Below are positions 1 through 9,049 of a stretch of DNA of 43,175 nt, piece by piece (the first letter of the stretch is position 1; every line of letters begins with the position of its first letter). The position numbers and the translations under genes were made by a program. Below the pieces are notes generated by a model. That model searched no databases. It was given only the letters and a program-made list of their open reading frames with translations, and was not told the origin of the DNA. Source of the DNA: an archaeon. GTDB taxonomy: Archaea; Asgardarchaeota; Thorarchaeia; Thorarchaeales; Thorarchaeaceae. The stretch is from NCBI GenBank assembly GCA_024275415.1, contig JAJRZD010000031.1, positions 1 through 43,175 on the forward strand, in the 5' to 3' direction.

Positions 1-1302
1 AATCAGGAGTACCAATATGACTTTTCCATCTACAACACAAACTGGAATGGTTTGAGTGAGTTCAGGACAGATATCGAACAAAGTGGGTATCGTGTACAGA
101 CAATACAATCCTCTATGAGCGTTATCAGTAGGTATCGCGGGAATGCGACCCTTGTCATCATGGGGCCAGTTCGCGATTTCACATTTGATGCGACATTGAC
201 CATCTTCCAACACCTTGCGCAAGGCGGCGGAGTCATTATCGCCGATGATTTCGGTACCACGAATACATCCTTTACTCTGTTGAACGAGTATTTGTTCAAT
301 CTTACTGCACCCGACTCCCCCTATTTACAATACATAGACGGATTCCTTTCATTCACAAAGGGAATAGTTATGGATCTCGACTCCTATTATGAAAGTCCCC
401 GTCTGCCAATAATACGGGATTTCAACCCACATCCATTATTTGCAGGAGTCACATCAATCACCCTGAATAATGCATCTGCCATCACTCCGACCTGCGTTCT
501 TGGAGCAACTGGCATCGCTTGGACCACTAACCGTGCATGGAGTGAGCACAATGTCAGCGACCCCAATCCAACCCCCAACCCCGAAGAAGGTGAATATGCA
601 GGTCGCCTCCCAGTGATTGGCGTACTTGATGATAGCTATGGCATCCCAATTGAGGGAAGACTAGTCGCCATCTCTGATCCGAGCATCTTCATAAATGAGA
701 TGTTAACCACATTCGATGGGAACCGGAGATTCGGGCAGAATCTCATAGACTGGATAACTGGCGGTAATAGGGACATCCCTATCATATTCAGTGAACAGCT
801 ACTTGCAACACCGCCCCTCAGCGCAGAGTTCTTTTTCGGAGGCTACATGTCCAGAATGTTGTGGGCCAGCACCAATTTCTTCCTCGCACCCATTTACCCG
901 CTGATGACAGTTATTGGGATCAAAAAGTACCTTCCAGACCTGAAAAAGCCCGAGGTCAAAAGTGTATCCGAGGTCTTCATGCGCCGGGGTCAGACCTATT
1001 TCAGCGAACGGATGACATACTATCGCACGGAGGGCAATTATGCGCGAGTCGTGAAGATGATATATCGCAAATTACGCAGAGGACTGCGGAAGAAATACCA
1101 GTGGTCTGACTACAAGCCAACCAAGGTATGGGACTTGCTGCGCTACAAGGATCCCTCCATTAAGGAGAGCGATTTTTACAAGACGATCAAACGTATTGAG
1201 GAGATATCATCAAAGCCATTCATGAAGATTAAGGAAGGCGAGATGATGAAACTCTTCTTCTGGATGAAGAACATCCAAGACAAGTTAATAGAATCAAAAT
1301 GA
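1..1302 (+). CDS. DUF4350-like membrane-associated protein (5' partial)
   Basis: The reading frame is open from base 1, so the N-terminus lies outside the window; the TTG at 52 is only an internal candidate start. The visible N-terminal part (to about residue 115) alternates beta strands and helices, with a Gly-rich turn followed by IIADDFG, as in DUF4350/class I glutamine-amidotransferase-like domains. A hydrophobic stretch near codons 268-290 of the TTG-numbered frame could be a membrane anchor, followed by a very basic, Tyr-rich cytoplasmic tail of about 120 residues. The next gene, a MoxR ATPase, follows after 15 bases with a GAGGTGG Shine-Dalgarno at 1301-1307. DUF4350 proteins are commonly encoded beside MoxR and DUF58 genes, which supports the call. 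No enzymatic activity can be inferred. Confidence 0.6.
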   Translation, partial: NQEYQYDFSIYNTNWNGLSEFRTDIEQSGYRVQTIQSSMSVISRYRGNATLVIMGPVRDFTFDATLTIFQHLAQGGGVIIADDFGTTNTSFTLLNEYLFNLTAPDSPYLQYIDGFLSFTKGIVMDLDSYYESPRLPIIRDFNPHPLFAGVTSITLNNASAITPTCVLGATGIAWTTNRAWSEHNVSDPNPTPNPEEGEYAGRLPVIGVLDDSYGIPIEGRLVAISDPSIFINEMLTTFDGNRRFGQNLIDWITGGNRDIPIIFSEQLLATPPLSAEFFFGGYMSRMLWASTNFFLAPIYPLMTVIGIKKYLPDLKKPEVKSVSEVFMRRGQTYFSERMTYYRTEGNYARVVKMIYRKLRRGLRKKYQWSDYKPTKVWDLLRYKDPSIKESDFYKTIKRIEEISSKPFMKIKEGEMMKLFFWMKNIQDKLIESK

Positions 1303-1317
1303 GGTGGAACAAACGAA

Positions 1318-2304
1318 ATGACATTAGATGCTACGAAAAGCAATACAGGCGACTCGATTCCACTTATGACCATTTCAGAGGTTCATGATCTCACTTCTGA
1401 GATACTACGTGAATGTGGCCGCATAATCGTCGGGAAGATTGATATCATGCGGGACACACTCATTGCGTTCCTATCCAATGGTCATGTGGTACTTGAGGGT
1501 GTACCTGGGTTGGCCAAGACCTACATGGCCCGAACTTTCGCATCGATTCTGGGATGTGCTTTCAAAAGGATACAGCTCACTGTGGATACGCTACCTGCTG
1601 ACCTGTTAGGAAGCAATGTGTTCAACCAGAAAAGCGGCGAGTTCTGGTTCAGAAAGGGCCCTGTGTTCTCCAATCTAGTACTTGCAGATGAGATCAACCG
1701 CTGTCCTCCCAAATCTCAGAGTGCATTGCTCGAGGTCATGGAAGAGCGACAGGTATCGATTGAAGGTGTCACGCGACCATTGCCAAGACCCTTCTTGATT
1801 ATCGCCACTCAAAACCCTGTAGAACAGGAAGGTACCTATCCATTACCCGAGGCACAACTTGACCGTTTCATGTTCAGATTGGTTCTCGATTATCCCACTG
1901 GATCCGAGGAGGCTGAGGTCATCCGACGAAAGCATGTGGGTGAGGCTACCGATCTTAGGACACTTGCAGACCCGACTACCATGATCAGGATGCAGGAAAC
2001 ATGTAAGACTGTCTATTTGGATGAGGACATCATCAACTATATCCGTGACATCATAGTCAAGACCCGAAATGACGCCCAGATACTCCTTGGAGGCTCGCCA
2101 CGAGCATCTTTGGTGCTGATGAATGCATCAAAGACCCGGGCTGCAATGCACGGCCGTGATTATGTTGTGCCTGAGGATATTCGAAAGCTCGTAGTTCAGA
2201 CTTTGAACCATCGACTTGTACTCAAACCTGAAGCCGAGCTTGAAGGTCTCACTGTAGAACGTGTTGTGTCCAAGATTCTCGGAGAGGTTGACTGTCCTAG
2301 ATAA
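1318..2304 (+). CDS. MoxR-family AAA+ ATPase
   Basis: A 328-residue AAA+ ATPase of the MoxR/RavA class, which act as chaperone-like ATPases that remodel or activate partner proteins, often vWA-domain proteins. Walker A is GVPGLAKT (residues 61-68), Walker B LVLADE (120-125), sensor 1 lies in IATQNP (near 163-167), and the LDRF arginine-finger region is near 181-184. The length is normal for MoxR. The ATG is preceded by GAGGTGG at a workable distance. It sits between a DUF4350-like gene and a DUF58 gene, the standard MoxR-DUF58 arrangement, and is probably co-transcribed with both. The substrate is unknown. Confidence 0.95.
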   Translation: MTLDATKSNTGDSIPLMTISEVHDLTSEILRECGRIIVGKIDIMRDTLIAFLSNGHVVLEGVPGLAKTYMARTFASILGCAFKRIQLTVDTLPADLLGSNVFNQKSGEFWFRKGPVFSNLVLADEINRCPPKSQSALLEVMEERQVSIEGVTRPLPRPFLIIATQNPVEQEGTYPLPEAQLDRFMFRLVLDYPTGSEEAEVIRRKHVGEATDLRTLADPTTMIRMQETCKTVYLDEDIINYIRDIIVKTRNDAQILLGGSPRASLVLMNASKTRAAMHGRDYVVPEDIRKLVVQTLNHRLVLKPEAELEGLTVERVVSKILGEVDCPR

Positions 2305-2328
2305 GACATAAGATGGAGCCTAACAGAT

Positions 2329-3651
2329 ATGCTTACACACAGAGGATTTGTGGTCGTTTTCGCAGGAGTTCTATTCCTTACCAGCGGTTTCTCATTCTTC
2401 AATTTCTACTTGACACTACTGGGGGTGTATCTCCTTGTAGGTCTGGTAGTAACGTTGCCACTTTTCGCAATGACTGCAAATCTCTCGGGGATTGAAGTTG
2501 ATCGTCAGATTGACAAAGTCAAGGTGTTCTCTGGTGACTTCCTTCGAGTCAAAGTTACCATCAAGAACACCTCACGACGGCATTTTGATTTCATTGAAGT
2601 GCATGACCAATATCCTGAGCTCTGGATTCTTGCTATCGGTGCTAACTTCATCGCTTCAAGGATTGAACCTGGGGGTAGTATCACGTTCTCATATATCCTC
2701 CAAGTGCGGATGCGTGGAAAGTACTATTTGGGTCCTACTGAGGTGATCATGCGTGATAGACTTGGGCTTCATTACTACAAGCGTGTTCTAAAGGAACAGA
2801 CAGAGGTCTTGGTCTACCCGACTTGGAAAGATGTCAGACGTCTGGAGGCATTGGGAAAACAAAGGCAGCTTGGTCTGATGTTTGGTGCACATCGAACGAA
2901 AGTCATTGGCATGGGAACGGATTTTGCTGGGTTCCGCGAGTATCAACCAGGTGACCCATTCCGTAATATCGATTGGAAGACCAGTGCAAAGCGTGGCGAT
3001 CTCGTCGTTAAACAATATGAGATGGAAAAGAACATCCAGATAATCTGCATGGTTGACACAAGTGGTTCCATGGGCAACGGCTATCCGGAGAACACAAAAC
3101 TAGAATATGCGATACGAGCAGCCGTCCTTCTTACCCATATGGGGATCGAACGAAAGGACCTTGTCGGCACTTGCGTCTTCAGCGACATTGTTCATGCATT
3201 TGTTCCACCGTCCCTCAAACCAAATCATATGTATGATGTGTTGGAGGCCCTTGCAATTGCTGAGCCCGTGGGTTGGAGTGACTATGAATCAGCAATATCC
3301 TATGTTACAAGCCAAACCAAAAAGCGAACCTACATCATTTGGCTAACTGACCTTGAAGAATCGCCTGCTCCACTGCTCAATGCGATGAAGAAGGTTGTTG
3401 CAAATGGCCACCGAGCCACTATCATCAGCCCTTTTGGACCTTGGTTCGAGGCACCCGTTGGGCAATTCGGCCCTGTCGAGAAGGTTCTATCGGAGGCTGT
3501 GTCTGAAGAACTCTGGGAAAGAAGGCAGAAGATAACTAGAGCCCTTGCACGATTCGGGATTAATGTAGTGAATGTCGGCCCTGAGGACTTCCTACCATCT
3601 ATCATCCGTCAATATGAAATGGCAAAACAGAGAGGTGTGGCAATGTTTTGA
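2329..3651 (+). CDS. DUF58 / vWA-like domain protein
   Basis: A 440-residue protein. Two hydrophobic segments near residues 7-28 and 30-50 anchor the N-terminus in the membrane. A beta-rich region follows, then the DUF58 core, recognised by GTDFAGFREYQPGDP and the following NIDWKTSAKRGDL (about 196-224). Further on is a von Willebrand A-type fold with the MIDAS motif DTSGS at 243-247. These proteins are the usual partners of MoxR ATPases. The start ATG follows a GGAG at 2314-2317. The stop overlaps the TTG start of the next gene, so the two are probably translationally coupled. In many prokaryotes this cassette is tied to envelope or stress functions; here the role is not known. Confidence 0.93.
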   Translation: MLTHRGFVVVFAGVLFLTSGFSFFNFYLTLLGVYLLVGLVVTLPLFAMTANLSGIEVDRQIDKVKVFSGDFLRVKVTIKNTSRRHFDFIEVHDQYPELWILAIGANFIASRIEPGGSITFSYILQVRMRGKYYLGPTEVIMRDRLGLHYYKRVLKEQTEVLVYPTWKDVRRLEALGKQRQLGLMFGAHRTKVIGMGTDFAGFREYQPGDPFRNIDWKTSAKRGDLVVKQYEMEKNIQIICMVDTSGSMGNGYPENTKLEYAIRAAVLLTHMGIERKDLVGTCVFSDIVHAFVPPSLKPNHMYDVLEALAIAEPVGWSDYESAISYVTSQTKKRTYIIWLTDLEESPAPLLNAMKKVVANGHRATIISPFGPWFEAPVGQFGPVEKVLSEAVSEELWERRQKITRALARFGINVVNVGPEDFLPSIIRQYEMAKQRGVAMF

Positions 3652-5057
3652 AGCCCGTTACAGTCATCCTGCAAATTCTCTCGACTATCACATTTGTATT
3701 GATGTGTTGGTATGCCTATACCTCCCTTTCTGGTTACTGGGATTGGAATGCACCATATGTCTTCATAGTCACCGTATTCCGCTTGATTTCCTTGATCCTA
3801 TTCTTTATTGGAACTATGGTTCTTGCCGGATTGATTGCGCCTATTGCAGGAATCGCACCAGGTGAGGCTTTAGTAGGACTATACAATACTCAGCTTCTAC
3901 GGATGTGGTATATGCAACCCTATGGGGTTTCAGGCCCTTTCACCTCGATAGGACAAGTATTTTCCTCCGTAACTAGAAATTTTGGTGACATATTCATCAT
4001 CCTGTCGCAGTATATCTTCACCTTTCTTTATTTTCTCGCGGCCGCCCTTGGAATCGTGTTCTTTCTTCAATCCTTGTTTAGGATGGAACACAAGTTCGTG
4101 GGTGGTGCTTTGATCTCCATCCAGATGATATTCGTGATAGCAGCAGCTAGGGCACTGATATTTCCTGACTTGCCAGTGATTCCAATTCCCGAGTTCACGG
4201 GCGGTGAGATTCCTATCAATTTCGTTGACTTTCTTGTCGAGCGAGCACAGATTATTGCGCTTGTTTCATTCGCCTATTTAGAAACAAGCTATCAGATGAT
4301 TTACAGCTACTCTGTTGGAAAACCAGTTGAAGAGCGTGAAGAAACTCTGAAACGGCAACTCTTGGCTCTCAGACAGGCAACAAGGAAACGGGATGCCATT
4401 GAGAAAGGGGAAAAAATCAGCACGACAGCCATGAGCCGTTCGTCAGGGGCCACCGCTTTCTCGTTCTTGCGAGAAGCAATCGAACGAAGGCTGTTTGGTG
4501 GTGGTGAAGCAATAGAAAGCATGGATGCCATCGCGGATGTTCGACGGCTTCAAATCTTTGTGGACGAACTCCTCGCATCCGATCCTGATGCACGTGATCA
4601 ACTGACCGCTAAAGCAGCAGCTCCCTCATCAGCGTATATCCTGTCTTCCACAATTATCGGTTCTGCAATCCGCTTTATCGGAGTCATGACTATCGCTTTC
4701 CTGTTCATTAATCCCGTATTCTTTGTAGCCATTTTCAATCTGCCCCCAGGTATCGCGAACAGTGTAGAACTCGAACAACCAGAACTCGTGGTCTTCTTTA
4801 TGTTGCCGATACTTCTCGCATTTGTGCTAGTGGCAATGATTATTGGCTGGGCATCATCACGAGAGGTGGAGGAAAAACCAGTCTTGACCAAAGAAGAAAA
4901 AGAGGCCGAAAAAGCACGGAAGGCAGAGCTGAAACGAAGGCGTGCTGCAGCAAGAAAAGCAAGAAAGGAACGGGAAAAGGCGCGTAAGCGTGCGAAGATG
5001 GTTTCCGACTCGGGTGACGAATGGGACAAGGCCCTTGAGGAAACCTACAAGATGTGA
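3648..5057 (+). CDS. Multi-pass membrane protein with charged C-terminal helix
   Basis: A 469-residue integral membrane protein with no family I recognise. Hydrophobic segments lie near residues 5-26, 37-69 (probably two), 116-141, 154-172, 202-221, 334-364 and 378-402. A hydrophilic loop of about 110 residues separates the fifth and sixth segments. The C-terminus from about 405 to 450 is an uninterrupted Lys/Arg/Glu/Ala-rich helix, probably cytoplasmic and possibly coiled coil. The TTG start overlaps the stop of the DUF58 gene by three bases, marking it as the last member of the MoxR operon. Membrane proteins of unknown function are common in MoxR-DUF58 operons; this one may be the scaffold on which the ATPase and vWA protein act, which is inference. 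Confidence 0.8.
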   Translation: MKPVTVILQILSTITFVLMCWYAYTSLSGYWDWNAPYVFIVTVFRLISLILFFIGTMVLAGLIAPIAGIAPGEALVGLYNTQLLRMWYMQPYGVSGPFTSIGQVFSSVTRNFGDIFIILSQYIFTFLYFLAAALGIVFFLQSLFRMEHKFVGGALISIQMIFVIAAARALIFPDLPVIPIPEFTGGEIPINFVDFLVERAQIIALVSFAYLETSYQMIYSYSVGKPVEEREETLKRQLLALRQATRKRDAIEKGEKISTTAMSRSSGATAFSFLREAIERRLFGGGEAIESMDAIADVRRLQIFVDELLASDPDARDQLTAKAAAPSSAYILSSTIIGSAIRFIGVMTIAFLFINPVFFVAIFNLPPGIANSVELEQPELVVFFMLPILLAFVLVAMIIGWASSREVEEKPVLTKEEKEAEKARKAELKRRRAAARKARKEREKARKRAKMVSDSGDEWDKALEETYKM

Positions 5058-5075
5058 CCAAAGGACGGCAAAACC

Positions 5076-6050
5076 ATGCCCTCTGTAGTAATCTCTCATG
5101 GGGATGTCGATGGGATCACTTCTGGGGCAATTGGATTGTTGAAATTTCCTGGCTCGTCCTTCTATTTCTCTCGCCCCTCGCAGATACACTCCGATCTTAA
5201 TCGCATCGCAAAGGAAAAACCTGACACGGTCAGTATTAGTGACATTGCGGTCAATGAGATGCGGTTTGATGACATTTTGCAGGTATTGGATAGGTTTCCA
5301 GAGAGCACAGAGGTCTATTGGACCGACCATCATCCTCTTACACGCAAACAAAGGGGAAAGCTGGGCAAGCGTGTCAATCTTGTCCATGAAATTGGCCCAT
5401 GTGCTGCCGAACTCATGTACCGCCGTTTCAGTGACGATTTACCGGAACATGGTCTCCGACTTGCACTATACGGCGCGATTGCCGACTATTGCGACAATAC
5501 ACCATTTACCAATCAGCAATTCGATAACTTTGACAAACGGACATTGTACCTTGAGGGAGTCCTCCTTGTACAAGCATTGCAGGAAATTGATTACCGGCGA
5601 GAGTCAAAGGATCTTGTGTACGAGCTCACGCTCGGTATCTCACCAAGTGCGATGAACAACATCGTTTCCCTAGCAATGAAAGCGACGAGGATCGAAACTG
5701 AAGTATTTCGTCATGTGCAGACAAATGCCCGAAAGATAGGCCGTATCGGCTATATCCTTGACATGCCAATCAGCGGATATAGAGGAAAATCAGCCAAGTT
5801 CGCAGCCTATGTGACCGATTCCAATATTGGGATTAGTGCAAAGTCCTCAGAGGACGAGGTCGATATGAGCATAAGACGGCGAGCGAGTGCCATCGATTTA
5901 AACAAGGCTCTTGGCTCGATTCTTCCCGGCCTGACGAACGCCCATGGTGGCGGTCATCCCGCGGCAGCCGGTGCTACACTGGACAAGAACGACTTTCCAC
6001 GGTTTCTCCAACAGTTAGCTGAATATACCGAGGCAAACTTCAGACCGTGA
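5076..6050 (+). CDS. DHH-family phosphoesterase (RecJ-like / oligonucleotide phosphodiesterase)
   Basis: A 324-residue DHH/DHHA1 protein that probably cleaves phosphodiester bonds in short nucleic acids or cyclic dinucleotides using two metal ions. Motif I is HGDVDG (residues 8-13), motif II the aspartate of SISD (53-56), motif III TDHHP (83-87), and motif IV the aspartate in AIADYCD (134-140). The C-terminal DHHA1 domain carries GGGHPAAAG. All expected metal ligands are present, so it is probably active. The ATG at 5076 follows AAGGA at 5061-5065, 18 bases after the membrane-protein gene, so it may share that transcript. Its 3' end overlaps the convergent OPT transporter gene by 11 bases. 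DNA versus RNA versus dinucleotide specificity cannot be told from motifs. Confidence 0.9.
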   Translation: MPSVVISHGDVDGITSGAIGLLKFPGSSFYFSRPSQIHSDLNRIAKEKPDTVSISDIAVNEMRFDDILQVLDRFPESTEVYWTDHHPLTRKQRGKLGKRVNLVHEIGPCAAELMYRRFSDDLPEHGLRLALYGAIADYCDNTPFTNQQFDNFDKRTLYLEGVLLVQALQEIDYRRESKDLVYELTLGISPSAMNNIVSLAMKATRIETEVFRHVQTNARKIGRIGYILDMPISGYRGKSAKFAAYVTDSNIGISAKSSEDEVDMSIRRRASAIDLNKALGSILPGLTNAHGGGHPAAAGATLDKNDFPRFLQQLAEYTEANFRP

Positions 6051-8517
6051 ATAGGAGGAACGCATTGTATAGCACCCATATGACTGTCACGATGGCTTCA
6101 CCAGCAACGACCCCGCTGAGTAGTTTTGTCCATTTCTTATATTGTGGAGTTTCTGTCGGATCGCCATCTATCGGCACTGTTCTAGCCTGTCTTCTCAGTC
6201 TATAATCCATGAAACCACCGAATAGCATCGCGATTGTAGTCGCAGGAGGCACTAAGATTCCCACAGCCAAGCTGATTGGGCTGAGTCCCCGTTTGCTAAG
6301 CCCCCTTCCGGCCAGAAAGCCTGCTATCCCAAAAGCAAGCAGGTATGCGAAAGCAAACAAAGGGTGCACATCGGGGAATGCATCGAGTCCTGGGAGTTGA
6401 AATCTACTCAATCCCGTCAGGCTGACCACGAGGAAACCAAAGAGCTGGGCAGCAGGGGCTGGGAATTCAGTCCCTCCAAACCCATAGGTCTTGTATAACA
6501 TGAAAGTGATGAGCGACCCCACAAAAGTTCCTAAAAACACTCCAATGAGAACTCCTTTCATGATGTCCCGTCCACGGACACCTGTCATCGTTCCAAGCTT
6601 GAGATGTACCAGAAGTGTGATTGCAGCATCTTGGAGAGCTCCTAGCATTGCCATGAATGTTGTTATTGCTGAGAAGGTAATACGAAACAACAAGATTGCT
6701 GGGATCGAGATCATGTCTGAGATATATCCGGCAAGCATACCTGTTTCGCTGATGGATTTGGCAGTGAAATAGGCAGAAATCATAGCTATTGGTGACCCAA
6801 AGACGAATAGCAGTAATGGTATTTCTGCCCCAACAAACAGCTGGAGTGCAGAAAACACAAGGGCACCGACGATGATGAATAGCACCATTGACACTGTAGC
6901 AATCCATATCGGCACCTGTCCTCGTTTTGAAGTCATATACCCCCGCGGGTCGCGTACTATGAACTGAATCTCCTCTATTATTCGACTGAAGGAGAATACC
7001 TCCTTCTTGATTTTCAAGACTGTCAATGCCAGTTCCCTGCTATGTGTCCTGTCCTGAGCATTATCTTGTGGAGGTTCTGATTCCTCGGCTATCTCATCCT
7101 TCGTGGAGAAGATATCGCCTGCTATCACCGTCACAAAGATTCCTATCGCCAGATAAAGGATCTCTGGTCTTGTGAGGTGACTCGCGTAGTCCATTGGCGC
7201 TGCACCTTCTAGGATGATCCAAAATAGGACTGAAACGATGCTACCTATTGCCATAGTAAGGACTCGTTTCCAGCCTACAAAGAAACCGATGGCTCCTATC
7301 AATGGCGAGTTCGTAATCCCTATCCAATCTGGGACTGAAGGAACAAATGCGTGAGGCATAGCCGAGAGATTGACCCCTTCAACGACTTCAGCAACCTTTA
7401 TCGCTCCCACATACGAAGCTGAGAGTGCCATTCCCGTGAGTACAGTTACCTTCGATTCTGTGTCAGCCCCTAGAGAGTTAATCGTTTCCGCCTGGGGTCT
7501 TATCTGAGGCCATGGATCCTTCTCAAACCCTTTTCTGAACGGAATCAACAATAGTAAACCGAAGACCGAGCTGATTCCCGTTACAAATGCTATGAATTCG
7601 AATGTTATTATTGATGAAATATCCAGCCATGGCATCTGTGTCGGGCCAAAGATTGCAATTGCTGGGAACGTGATCAAAACGCCCACTGATACCATAGAAG
7701 ATGTATTCGCTATTGCCACAGAGATGGTATTCTCTTGCGGTGTGTATTTTCCGTTCAGGCTAAGCAGGAGGAATCCCAACAGTTCGGCCCCAACAAAATA
7801 GACAATCCCAAGTTTTAGCGCCAAGTATACTCCCAAGAATGTCATGACAACTCCTACGATGAGACCGGTTCCAATGGCTCTCTTGGTCACAGGGAATTTT
7901 GGTTCACTAGTAAGTCCCGCATATATCGCCATCCCTCCTGCCGTCATCACAACGACCTCCTCGAATGGCCCCAACAGGAACGAGAAGAGTACGTAAGCGA
8001 ATATGGACAGTGTGAACAAGCCAATCCCTTTCTTGTCAAGCGGGCCCTGGACAACAGACCCTACCAAGAGTGCTACTTCGATGATAATTGCCACCATGAC
8101 CTCATAGACGGGGCCCCACCTGCTGAAAGCGATTAATGCATACACCAATCCTGCGGAGTACAGGCCTACCAGCAAAAGTCTGGTCGAACTCATCTTCGTT
8201 TTGATTGGGTGGTCGAACACAGGATTTGTACCATCACCAGCCAATGCCACAAAGATTGCGAAGCCATCACAGGCAGCAATAACATAAAATGAGAACACCT
8301 GTAGAATGCCCGAAATAACTGCGTATGACACTATCACAATGATGGACACAATCAAGTTCTTCCGATTCACGGTCAAGTTATTTATTGATCCGACAAGAAG
8401 GAATCCGAATACTAGGAGTGCACCAACCATACCGAAATCGATGATGCCCTTGGACATGTTCAATAGCACAAAGAACAGACCTGCCGAATACATCAGTACC
8501 AGTATCACACGAGTCAT
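6040..8517 (-). CDS. OPT-superfamily oligopeptide/metal-chelate transporter
   Basis: An 825-residue polytopic membrane protein with about 14-16 hydrophobic segments. The region with GVYLALKLG preceded by a TKRA-type basic loop is characteristic of the OPT superfamily (oligopeptide, glutathione or metal-chelate importers). An N-terminal block of about 180 residues adds extra membrane segments before the OPT core, and a long charged loop near residues 480-545 separates the two halves. The ATG at 8515-8517 has no Shine-Dalgarno directly next to it: GGAGG lies at about 8543-8547, and a perfect 6-bp hairpin (8526-8543) sits between. An in-frame CTG at 8529-8531 is another possible start, 9 bases after GGAGG. 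The substrate is not predictable. Confidence 0.85.
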   Translation of the reverse strand: MTRVILVLMYSAGLFFVLLNMSKGIIDFGMVGALLVFGFLLVGSINNLTVNRKNLIVSIIVIVSYAVISGILQVFSFYVIAACDGFAIFVALAGDGTNPVFDHPIKTKMSSTRLLLVGLYSAGLVYALIAFSRWGPVYEVMVAIIIEVALLVGSVVQGPLDKKGIGLFTLSIFAYVLFSFLLGPFEEVVVMTAGGMAIYAGLTSEPKFPVTKRAIGTGLIVGVVMTFLGVYLALKLGIVYFVGAELLGFLLLSLNGKYTPQENTISVAIANTSSMVSVGVLITFPAIAIFGPTQMPWLDISSIITFEFIAFVTGISSVFGLLLLIPFRKGFEKDPWPQIRPQAETINSLGADTESKVTVLTGMALSASYVGAIKVAEVVEGVNLSAMPHAFVPSVPDWIGITNSPLIGAIGFFVGWKRVLTMAIGSIVSVLFWIILEGAAPMDYASHLTRPEILYLAIGIFVTVIAGDIFSTKDEIAEESEPPQDNAQDRTHSRELALTVLKIKKEVFSFSRIIEEIQFIVRDPRGYMTSKRGQVPIWIATVSMVLFIIVGALVFSALQLFVGAEIPLLLFVFGSPIAMISAYFTAKSISETGMLAGYISDMISIPAILLFRITFSAITTFMAMLGALQDAAITLLVHLKLGTMTGVRGRDIMKGVLIGVFLGTFVGSLITFMLYKTYGFGGTEFPAPAAQLFGFLVVSLTGLSRFQLPGLDAFPDVHPLFAFAYLLAFGIAGFLAGRGLSKRGLSPISLAVGILVPPATTIAMLFGGFMDYRLRRQARTVPIDGDPTETPQYKKWTKLLSGVVAGEAIVTVIWVLYNAFLLFTV

Positions 8518-8525
8518 ATCATAAC

Positions 8526-8543
8526 GGTTCAGAATGATGAACC
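8526..8543 (-). promoter_or_regulatory. Hairpin between Shine-Dalgarno and start of the OPT gene
   Basis: Read on the minus strand, GGTTCA and TGAACC form a perfect 6-bp stem with a 6-base loop. It lies between the GGAGG Shine-Dalgarno-like sequence and the ATG at 8517 and shares the last bases of GGAGG. It could mask the ribosome site, or bring a distant Shine-Dalgarno close to the start codon. The pairing is visible; the role is inferred. Confidence 0.45.
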
Positions 8544-8554
8544 TCCGGCAGTGT

Positions 8555-8602
8555 CCTCACGCAGCAAGATGGCATTCTAATCTAGGATGTCGTTGTGTGA
8601 GG
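8555..8602 (-). promoter_or_regulatory. Long stem-loop in the leader upstream of the OPT gene
   Basis: CCTCAC at 8555-8560 pairs with GTGAGG at 8597-8602, and the pairing continues inward with G-U pairs to a stem of about 11 bp, closing a loop of about 26 bases. On the minus strand it lies between the DUF167 stop (8635) and the OPT start. A TATA-like sequence around 8620-8627 would place a transcript start near 8597, putting this element at the very 5' end of the OPT mRNA. It could be a leader regulatory structure or a DUF167 terminator. No T-run follows, so I favour the leader. Confidence 0.4.
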
Positions 8603-8634
8603 ATTGAAGGTTGAATCAACCGACTATTTAGCAC

Positions 8635-8934
8635 TTATGCATTTTTCAGCCTATTCATAACTTGCTCTGAAGTGGCCCCTCTTATCAATAATGTCTTTTC
8701 TCTCGATTTGTGGCCAGCTGCAATGATAACTTCCGATGTAGCAACCCCAATACACTTGGCTATCCGCTTGATTAGCTCTTTGTTGGCCTTTCCTTCTTTT
8801 GCTGGACTTGCCAGATTTATGACTATCTCCTCGTCGGATATCACATGCACCAGACGTTTCCCTTTTACATGTGGGCGAACTGTTATGATAAGGAATGTAC
8901 CCTTTTCTGTTTCCCACGACAATGGTCTGTTCAC
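8635..8934 (-). CDS. DUF167 (YggU-like) family protein
   Basis: A 99-residue protein matching the DUF167/YggU family. It has the hydrophobic N-terminal strand, then LASPAKEGKANKELIKRIA with the family's conserved P-x-x-G-x-A-N, and GHKSREKTLLI matching the G-x-x-S-R-x-K signature. Family members are small alpha/beta proteins of unknown biochemical role, found in bacteria, archaea and eukaryotes. Length is normal. The gene stands alone on the minus strand upstream of the OPT gene, and its start region faces the profilin-like genes. Confidence 0.88.
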   Translation of the reverse strand: MNRPLSWETEKGTFLIITVRPHVKGKRLVHVISDEEIVINLASPAKEGKANKELIKRIAKCIGVATSEVIIAAGHKSREKTLLIRGATSEQVMNRLKNA

Positions 8935-9049
8935 GATTATGCCATAGCCACAGGTCTTAAAGGTGTTTCATCAAGGATTGTTTTTTAAGCTCTTCCTGTA
9001 GTCTTAGGAAGTAGAAACCGTGTGTTTAGTCACAACGGGGTGAAAACAA

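Noticed and set aside
4598..5029. Long minus-strand open frame (143 codons)
   Set aside because: It is antisense to the Lys/Arg/Glu-rich tail of the membrane protein and is Phe/Ser-rich low complexity as a consequence; no independent coding signs.
6467..6907. Minus-strand open frame of 146 codons rich in Cys and His
   Set aside because: It is a shifted frame within the OPT transporter gene; the Cys/His content comes from the frame shift of hydrophobic codons.
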